This document shows, piece by piece, positions 60,090-64,000 of a DNA stretch of 64,000 nt (position 1 is its first letter; each line of letters opens with the position of its first letter). The notes under the pieces are model-generated. The model did not search any database. It saw only the letters and a list, made by a program, of their open reading frames with translations, and was not told the DNA's origin. The position numbers and the translations under genes are program-made. Origin of the DNA: Cellulomonas sp. NTE-D12 (lineage in GTDB: Bacteria; Actinomycetota; Actinomycetes; Actinomycetales; Cellulomonadaceae); assembly GCF_027923705.1 (NCBI RefSeq), contig NZ_AP026442.1, positions 1,178,001-1,242,000 of the forward strand. Reading direction: 5' to 3'.

Positions 60090-60473
60090 CTAGTGCCGCG
60101 GGGAGCCTTCGTCGTTCCGGACCAGGGCGTCGCGGATCTCGCGCAGCAGCACCGTGTTCTCGTCCGGCGCCGCGTCGACCTCGACGCTGCGCGAGAAGCG
60201 GCGCTTCGCCGCCTCGTAGGGCTTGACGATGAAGAAGTAGACGACGAACGCGAGGATCAGGAACGCCACGAGAGCCGTCAGGAACGGGCCGACCGACACC
60301 AGGCCACCCGGCTTCCATGCATCGAAGTTCGGCGCCCCGCCCGCCTTGGCGAGCAGCTCGATGATCACCTTGGTGAACGCCGTGACGACCGCACCGAACG
60401 CGGCACCGATGATGAACGCGACGGCCAGCTCAACGAGGTTGCCCCGCATGATGAAGTCCTTGAAGCCCTTCAT
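60090..60473 (-). CDS. mscL: Large-conductance mechanosensitive channel
   Basis: Opens under membrane tension to relieve osmotic shock. The 127-residue protein has the N-terminal amphipathic helix and first span MKGFKDFIMRGNLVELAVAFIIGAAFGAVVTAF, a periplasmic loop, the second span GPFLTALVAFLILAFVVYFFIV, and a cytoplasmic helix ending in NTVLLREIRDALVR. ATG 60473 has an AGGAAAGAGG ribosome site. Presence on an island is slightly unusual because mscL is normally chromosomal. No promoter was defined. Confidence 0.96.
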   Translation of the reverse strand: MKGFKDFIMRGNLVELAVAFIIGAAFGAVVTAFTKVIIELLAKAGGAPNFDAWKPGGLVSVGPFLTALVAFLILAFVVYFFIVKPYEAAKRRFSRSVEVDAAPDENTVLLREIRDALVRNDEGSPRH

Positions 60474-60579
60474 GGCTTTGCCTCTTTCCTGGCGGGTGAG
60501 AAGGAGAGTCCGTGGAGCCGTCAATCCGCGCAGGTCGACGGGTGACGTACTGGCGGGCTGGGGACCGGTCGGGCGTGAC

Positions 60580-60616
60580 GTGGTGTGGCGCCCCGGGGGC
60601 TGGGGCGCCACACCAC
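60580..60616 (-). terminator. Strong terminator upstream of mscL
   Basis: GTGGTGTGGCGCCCC (60580-60594) pairs perfectly with GGGGCGCCACACCAC (60602-60616), a 15-bp stem with a 7-nt loop. It ends the minus-strand transcript of the gene at 60628-60834. Confidence 0.8.
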
Positions 60617-60627
60617 GAGCGACGGGC

Positions 60628-60834
60628 CTACTCGGCGAGCTTCGCGATGGCCTGGGCCCACAGGAAGTACTTGTTGGTACCGAGGTCGCGGATCGTCTTG
60701 ATGCCGAACGCGGCGGCGAGGTGCTCGGCGTCGCCGGCGCTGACACCCTGGAGCGCGTCGACCGGTGAAGCTGCAAGCTCGCTGATGGAGACGGACTCGA
60801 ATGCCTTGTCTACCTTGCCTGCGATGTCGCCCAT
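60628..60834 (-). CDS. Small protein with helix-hairpin-helix-like segment
   Basis: A 68-residue product: MGDIAGKVDKAFESVSISE, then a segment GVSAGDAEHLAAAFGIKTI and RDLGTNKYFLWAQAIAKLAE. The G-V-S...A-x-x-L-x-x-x-F-G-I-K-T-I-x-D-L pattern resembles a helix-hairpin-helix or RuvA-like fold that often binds nucleic acid; this is a pattern impression only. ATG has GGGGAG seven bases upstream and a strong terminator follows, so it is a real, monocistronic gene. Confidence 0.65.
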   Translation of the reverse strand: MGDIAGKVDKAFESVSISELAASPVDALQGVSAGDAEHLAAAFGIKTIRDLGTNKYFLWAQAIAKLAE

Positions 60835-61141
60835 GGAATCGCTCCCCAACCGCTCGTGCGCGCCACGTCGGCCCGCAATGGCTAACCAGTACCACGAGCC
60901 GGCGCGTCCCGCGCGGCGGGCATAACGCCATCTCGAGGACTCGAGTTCGGCTGGACCCGGCTCGACTGCGGTCCAGCGGGAGGCCCGGCCGACGACGTCG
61001 GGTTCCGTGGAGCTGGTTCGGCCCCGCGTCATGGCGGTCTCGGGCAGGGTCGCCTCTGCTCCAGGGCTCCCGCTCGACGGGTGCCCGGATCCATACTGCG
61101 AGAGCAGGCAACGGGGCCGCGCACCAGCGAGGGAGAGATCC

Positions 61142-61450
61142 ATGTCGCACTACTTGCTCATCTACCGGGCGGACCCGGCGGCGATGGCGTCGATGCCGCA
61201 GCCGACACCGGAGCAGATGCAGGAGATGACGGCCGCCTGGCTGGGCTGGCGGGACCGCGTCGGGTCGGCCATGGTCGACTTCGGCGACCCGACGGCGCCG
61301 GTCAGCCCGGGCGCGGACCCGACGGTCGGTGGCTACTCGATCGTGGAGGCCGACAGCCACGACGCCGCACTGGCCCTCCTCGCCGGGCACCCGCACACCG
61401 CCATGGGCGGCACGGTCGACGTGTACGAGGTCACCCCCTTCGCGATGTGA
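61142..61450 (+). CDS. YCII/DGPF-domain small protein
   Basis: A 102-residue protein: HYLLIYRADPAAMASMPQPTPEQMQEMTAAWLGWRDRVG then GGYSIVEADSHDAALALLAGHPHTAMGGTVDVYEVTPF. It fits the YCII-related dimeric alpha-beta barrel, with the conserved histidine in the final strand region. Function in the family is unclear; some members are fused to sigma factors. ATG follows GAGAG by five bases. A 14-bp hairpin terminates it. Confidence 0.8.
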   Translation: MSHYLLIYRADPAAMASMPQPTPEQMQEMTAAWLGWRDRVGSAMVDFGDPTAPVSPGADPTVGGYSIVEADSHDAALALLAGHPHTAMGGTVDVYEVTPFAM

Positions 61451-61457
61451 GCGGGCA

Positions 61458-61495
61458 CCGCGCCCGGCACCTGCGGGGCACGGTGCCGGGCGCGG
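61458..61495 (+). terminator. Terminator after the YCII-like gene
   Basis: CCGCGCCCGGCACC (61458-61471) pairs with GGTGCCGGGCGCGG (61482-61495), a 14-bp stem with a 10-nt loop. Confidence 0.8.
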
Positions 61496-61773
61496 CTCTC
61501 GTCGGCCGACGCCTCGATCTGGTGCTCGAGCGCGTCAATCGGGGACCCGAGCGCCGGCCGTCGAGCTCGAGCAGTCGCACAGCACTGTCGACTTCGCCAC
61601 CTCGAGCAACCACCCAGAACTCGGTCACGGCAAGAGGAGCGTGATCGTCCGATCGGCGAAGCTCTGTGTTCAGACCCCCGTTGATGTGCCGGCGCCCACG
61701 CGGAGAGCCTGGGCAATCAACGTTGGCGAGCCGTCGTCCGGATTGGAAGGACCCCCTGAGACCCGTCTGGGCG
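61496..61773. other. Uncharacterised intergenic stretch
   Basis: 278 bases between convergent genes. A minus-strand frame starting VTEFWVVARGGEVDSAVRLLE looks slightly protein-like but has no ribosome site and soon becomes Arg-rich. I do not call a gene. Confidence 0.35.
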
Positions 61774-62067
61774 TCAGAACAACGGCTGGCCCTCGGCGCG
61801 TCGCGGCCTGAGGTGCGCTCGCACCGAGCGCTCCGTCGCCCGGAGCGCAGTCAGGTCAACGGGCTCCGGTTCCACCTCGTGCTCCAGGACCGTGGCGCGC
61901 CGGACGAGGGCGTCGACGTGCTCCGGGAGGAACCTGATGCGCCCGCGGCCCAGGCGTAGGTGCGGGATGCGCCCGCGACGCGCCTGCTCACGCACCCACC
62001 ACGACGACGCCCCGATCGCCTCGGCGACCTGTTCGGGACTCAGGGTCTCCAGCCTCTCCATCGTCAT
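61774..62067 (-). CDS. Excisionase-type HTH protein
   Basis: A 97-codon gene (95 if ATG 62061 is used) with a MerR/Xis-like winged helix: LETLSPEQVAEAIGASSWWVREQARRGRIPHLRLGRGRIRFLPEHVDALVRRATV, then a basic tail RAHLRPRRAEGQPLF. Such proteins act as recombination directionality factors or as plasmid/phage regulators. Coupled by ATGA to the gene upstream; GGAGGA lies seven bases before ATG 62061. Within about 1.6 kb of attR. A remnant of a second copy is at 57559-57602. Confidence 0.75.
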   Translation of the reverse strand: MTMERLETLSPEQVAEAIGASSWWVREQARRGRIPHLRLGRGRIRFLPEHVDALVRRATVLEHEVEPEPVDLTALRATERSVRAHLRPRRAEGQPLF

Positions 62068-62627
62068 TCCTCCTCGACGCTTCTTCGGTTCAGTGGTGTC
62101 ACTGACCTGTCGGACGGTGTGGCGTCCTCGCGGGAACTCGTGGATCGGGGGCGGGCCGGCTGCGCCCTGTGGGCGGTTCGCGCGGCGACGTGGAACCGCT
62201 GCCGCGCACCCTGCCTGGTGATTCCCAGCGCTTGGCCGATCTGGCCCCAGGTCGCTCCGTCCAGACGCAGGTGGTCGACGGCCGACCGGATCTGGCTCTC
62301 GTGGCCCATGACGAGGGCACGCGTCTCGTCCCGCGCGACGGCGAGCTGCTGCAGCCGCTCCAACGCCGTCCGGAGAGCCTGCGCGCGTTCGATGCGCTGC
62401 GAGGTCTCCCACGAGTTCCGTGCATCGTCGGGCCGGGCCGGCTGCCTCGCGTCGGAGGGCCGTGCTGTGGCGACCCGAGGGGCGGCGAGCACCGGGCGGT
62501 AGTCCTCTCCGAGTCCGAACGATGCGCCCGCCGGCCACTGGCCGGGCGCCGGGTGGCCGCGGACCACGTCACCGTCCGACCGACGCAGCGCAGCCGCCTG
62601 CGCGCGTCGGCGACTGGAGTTGCTCAT
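62064..62627 (-). CDS. HTH protein with sigma-70 region-4-like motif
   Basis: A 187-residue protein. The first 75 residues are Arg/Ala/Pro-rich and disordered. Then a helical part (SQRIERAQALRTALERLQQLAVARDETRALVM) and an HTH, IRSAVDHLRLDGATWGQIGQALGITRQGARQRF, like sigma region 4 or a transposase HTH, and a basic tail. ATG 62627 is preceded by AAGGGA. It is the first gene of a two-gene operon with the excisionase-like protein; probably regulates island gene expression. Not otherwise recognised. Confidence 0.68.
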   Translation of the reverse strand: MSNSSRRRAQAAALRRSDGDVVRGHPAPGQWPAGASFGLGEDYRPVLAAPRVATARPSDARQPARPDDARNSWETSQRIERAQALRTALERLQQLAVARDETRALVMGHESQIRSAVDHLRLDGATWGQIGQALGITRQGARQRFHVAARTAHRAQPARPRSTSSREDATPSDRSVTPLNRRSVEEE

Positions 62628-62984
62628 GACCACGTCCCTTCTTCCTCTACAAGCGGGAGTGCGGTGGGGCACGAAAGACGCGACGCCTTGCCCTCGGGTG
62701 CGCTCGTCCGACCAACGGGAAGGCGGCTGCGACTTCGGAAGGCGACGCGTTCCGACGAGTCCCGTTCCACCATCACCCCTGCCACGCCCTCCTACCCCGA
62801 CCCCGACCGCCGACCTCAAGCCCGTCCCACCACCTCGTGCCCGACCGCCGTCCCCATCGCCCGAGCCACCCCCCGACAACCTCCGTTTCCCTGCCACTCC
62901 GTCAACCGTCTGGACACCTCTGGCACCCGGCGGCAACCGCTGTTGTCGCCGACCCATCGCGCCGAGTCACTGCCGGGCGAGTGG

Positions 62985-63007
62985 GGTCCGACCTCGTAGG
63001 TCGGACC
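62985..63007. terminator. Hairpin, possible terminator
   Basis: GGTCCGACC (62985-62993) pairs with GGTCGGACC (62999-63007) around TCGTA. No clear gene precedes it on either strand. Confidence 0.4.
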
Positions 63008-63260
63008 GTCAGCACCCGTCGGATCCCGCGGTGTCAGGGCGGAGCCGACGGTGGTCCCTCAAACGTGACGTGTGCAGAATCCGCGCAACACGCACCGGGT
63101 CGGCTCGAGCTGACCGCGTGCCGAGCGCCCTGCGCCGGATGCGACCGCTGTCCGGCGGGCAAGTTCTCTGGGGCCGTCGATGCGGCCGCCACCGGAGGCG
63201 TCAGCAGAGGCGGAGATGAATGCGTCGAATTGCTCCGCTGGCCCTATGCGGCGTCCCGCT

Positions 63261-63279
63261 TGTCAACGCCTTGTCAACG
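63261..63279. repeat. TGTCAACG repeats beside attR (candidate arm sites)
   Basis: TGTCAACG at 63261-63268 and 63272-63279, the reverse complement of the CGTTGACA core repeated beside attL. They lie 84-102 bp inside attR. Confidence 0.5.
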
Positions 63280-63362
63280 AGGTGTCCACGACCCGACCAT
63301 CTGAGCCCTGTCGGATGCGACATCACCGCAGGTCGGCCGATCGCGTCTCACCATCCGGACAC

Positions 63363-63383
63363 TTCGATTCCCGCCACCTCCAC
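63363..63383 (+). repeat. attR core
   Basis: Exact 21-bp copy of the ssrA 3' end (51600-51620), followed by GAATG instead of CATG. No tRNA-like sequence precedes it, so it is a displaced attachment site and not a tRNA gene. Confidence 0.88.
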
Positions 63384-63395
63384 GAATGTTCTGCC

Positions 63396-63432
63396 ACGAC
63401 GGCGGTCGGTCCCTTCGGGGAGCGGCCGTCGT
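63396..63432 (+). terminator. Hairpin just beyond attR, probably the original ssrA terminator
   Basis: ACGACGGC (63396-63403) pairs with GCCGTCGT (63425-63432), with an inner TCCC/GGGG pairing. It lies 13 bases from the attR core, where the tmRNA terminator would sit before integration. Confidence 0.55.
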
Positions 63433-63529
63433 CGTGCTGTCCGGAGGGATCGGGTGGTTGCAGCCGATCGCCGTGGCGCCTTCCGGCCATCGCGACTGTC
63501 GCTCGGAAGCTCGCGCTCCGGTGCTGCGT

Positions 63530-63615
63530 TCGCGTATGAGGTAACGGAAGAGGACTTCTGCGCGGGTGTGCCGTAGCTCTCGCCCGATTCCGAGTTCACT
63601 TCGACGGTGCTCGCG
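63530..63615 (+). pseudogene. Degenerate remnant of an MNT-like gene outside the island
   Basis: 63530-63559 matches the motif upstream of the island's MNT-like gene at 25 of 30 positions. 63571-63615 then reads P-stop-LSPDSEFTSTVLA, aligned with TYLSPEAEFSVTELA of that gene. About 60 bases of the intervening start region are missing. A fossil of the same module family on the chromosomal side of attR. Confidence 0.5.
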
Positions 63616-63674
63616 GGCTGCCGACGCGGATCCAACCGTCGGCCCGCTGCGACTCGTCCCGTTCCTCGGAACCG

Positions 63675-64000
63675 TCAGAGCGGCGTAGGCGACGGTTCCG
63701 GATCCATGTCGAAGGCAGGCAGTCCGTCGATGCTCGTCCGGTTCTTCTGCCGCCGGTAGGCCGCCTGGCCCTCGGCGCCCTTCCGCTCCATGTACTCGGG
63801 CAGCAGGTGCCGCTCGCCGACGTAGTCCATGAGCGGTACGCCGTAGCCGCACGAGTCGGAGACCCGTTCGACGTCGACGACCACGACGGCGCGAGCCCCG
63901 CGCGTCTCGGGGAACCGGCTGACCAGCTCCGCGAACCCGTCGTCGTAGAGGGTCACGAACCGGCCGTGGCCGTGCAGCCGGACGATGTTGGGCGGTCCGT
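63675..64000 (-). CDS. Pyridoxamine 5'-phosphate oxidase family protein (C-terminal part)
   Basis: The window edge cuts this gene; 108 C-terminal residues are visible. PPNIVRLHGHGRFVTLYDDGF, ARAVVVVDVERVSDSCGYGVPLMDYVGERHLLPEYMERKG and KNRTSIDGLPAFD are typical of an actinobacterial split-barrel flavin or F420-binding group annotated as PNPOx-family. An internal GTG at 63956 is not the true start, because the frame continues upstream with family-like sequence. Chromosomal gene flanking the island. Confidence 0.85.
   Translation of the reverse strand, partial: GPPNIVRLHGHGRFVTLYDDGFAELVSRFPETRGARAVVVVDVERVSDSCGYGVPLMDYVGERHLLPEYMERKGAEGQAAYRRQKNRTSIDGLPAFDMDPEPSPTPL

Larger units (their letters stand above)
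62628..63362. other. 735-bp non-coding region at the right end of the island
   Basis: No supported gene. From about 62755 to 62910 the plus strand is strongly C-rich and G-poor; the minus strand carries a G-tract run (62776-62804) that fits a G-quadruplex pattern. A 9-bp hairpin lies at 62985-63007. A plus-strand frame near 63068-63304 contains C-x3-C-x2-C-x2-C but lacks a good start. TGTCAACG repeats lie at 63261-63279 before attR. Confidence 0.5.
51600..63383. mobile_element. ssrA-integrated genomic island, 11.8 kb
   Basis: Bounded by exact 21-bp direct repeats: 51600-51620, the tmRNA T-arm/acceptor end, and 63363-63383. The tyrosine integrase gene lies just inside the left end, the classic layout for tRNA/tmRNA-targeted elements. 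Contents: integrase, an unknown gene, decayed AbiE-like and MNT/HEPN-like modules, an IS21 element, SDR, mscL, two small cargo genes and a two-gene HTH operon. No replication or conjugation gene is visible, so it is probably mobilised in trans or no longer mobile. Confidence 0.88.

Noticed and set aside
63340..63390. tRNA gene at the TTCGATTCCCGCC segment
   Set aside because: It looks like a tRNA T-arm and acceptor end, but no matching 5' half, D-arm or anticodon precedes it; the 21 bases are exactly the ssrA 3' end, so it is attR.
1..64000. CRISPR array
   Set aside because: No set of regularly spaced 20-40 base repeats with unique spacers was seen. The 30-nt spaced pair before cimA has only two units and no cas gene nearby.

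Overview
The window is 64 kb of very high-GC DNA that reads like the chromosome of a Gram-positive actinobacterium. The signs are a Kgd-type 2-oxoglutarate enzyme, a SigR/RsrA pair, the 24-residue ribosomal protein bL37, PNPOx and DUF3516 families, and many genes that look leaderless. Gene content and the tmRNA tag ANTSRTDFALAA suggest Micrococcales, perhaps near Cellulomonas. That placement is an inference from family memory, not a search result.

Bases 1-51,200 are an ordinary, densely packed core chromosome. In order: branched-chain amino acid genes (ilvC, leuB, ilvE, cimA) with a likely transcription attenuator before cimA; a lipoate ligase; an SRPBCC/MarR pair with a clear promoter and operator; YggS, YbaK and a Ski2-like helicase on the minus strand; methyltransferase, FAH-family hydrolase, RNase HI, gltX and a HAD hydrolase; hisN, rsgA and aroA on the minus strand; sigR-rsrA facing bL37; a PilT-like ATPase; a DUF4097-PadR pair with palindromic operators; an SGNH protein and kgd; a two-component system; a VanY-type carboxypeptidase; a mutarotase; a seven-gene Tad pilus operon; the prfB-ftsE-ftsX-M23-smpB division and trans-translation block; a DUF2207 protein; an ATP-dependent DNA ligase; an ABC exporter with a divergent TetR regulator; and a membrane-anchored HtrA-like protease.

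The tmRNA gene ssrA (51256-51622) is the border. A tyrosine integrase starts about 100 bp after it, and the last 21 bases shared with the tmRNA 3' end recur exactly at 63363-63383. The 11.8 kb between these repeats is therefore an integrative element. It carries two decayed nucleotidyltransferase toxin-antitoxin modules (AbiEi/AbiEii-like and MNT/HEPN-like), a complete IS21-family insertion sequence, fragments of further copies of such modules, an SDR oxidoreductase, MscL, two small cargo genes and a two-gene HTH regulator/excisionase operon near the right end. A degenerate MNT-gene remnant lies outside the right attachment site, which points to repeated acquisition and loss at this locus. The window ends inside a PNPOx-family gene.

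The least routine observations are the cimA leader (leader peptide, three hairpins with nearly the same C-rich loop, terminator), the two-isoform arrangement of sigR, the PadR operator pair, and the layered history of the ssrA island. No CRISPR array, rRNA or tRNA gene was seen.
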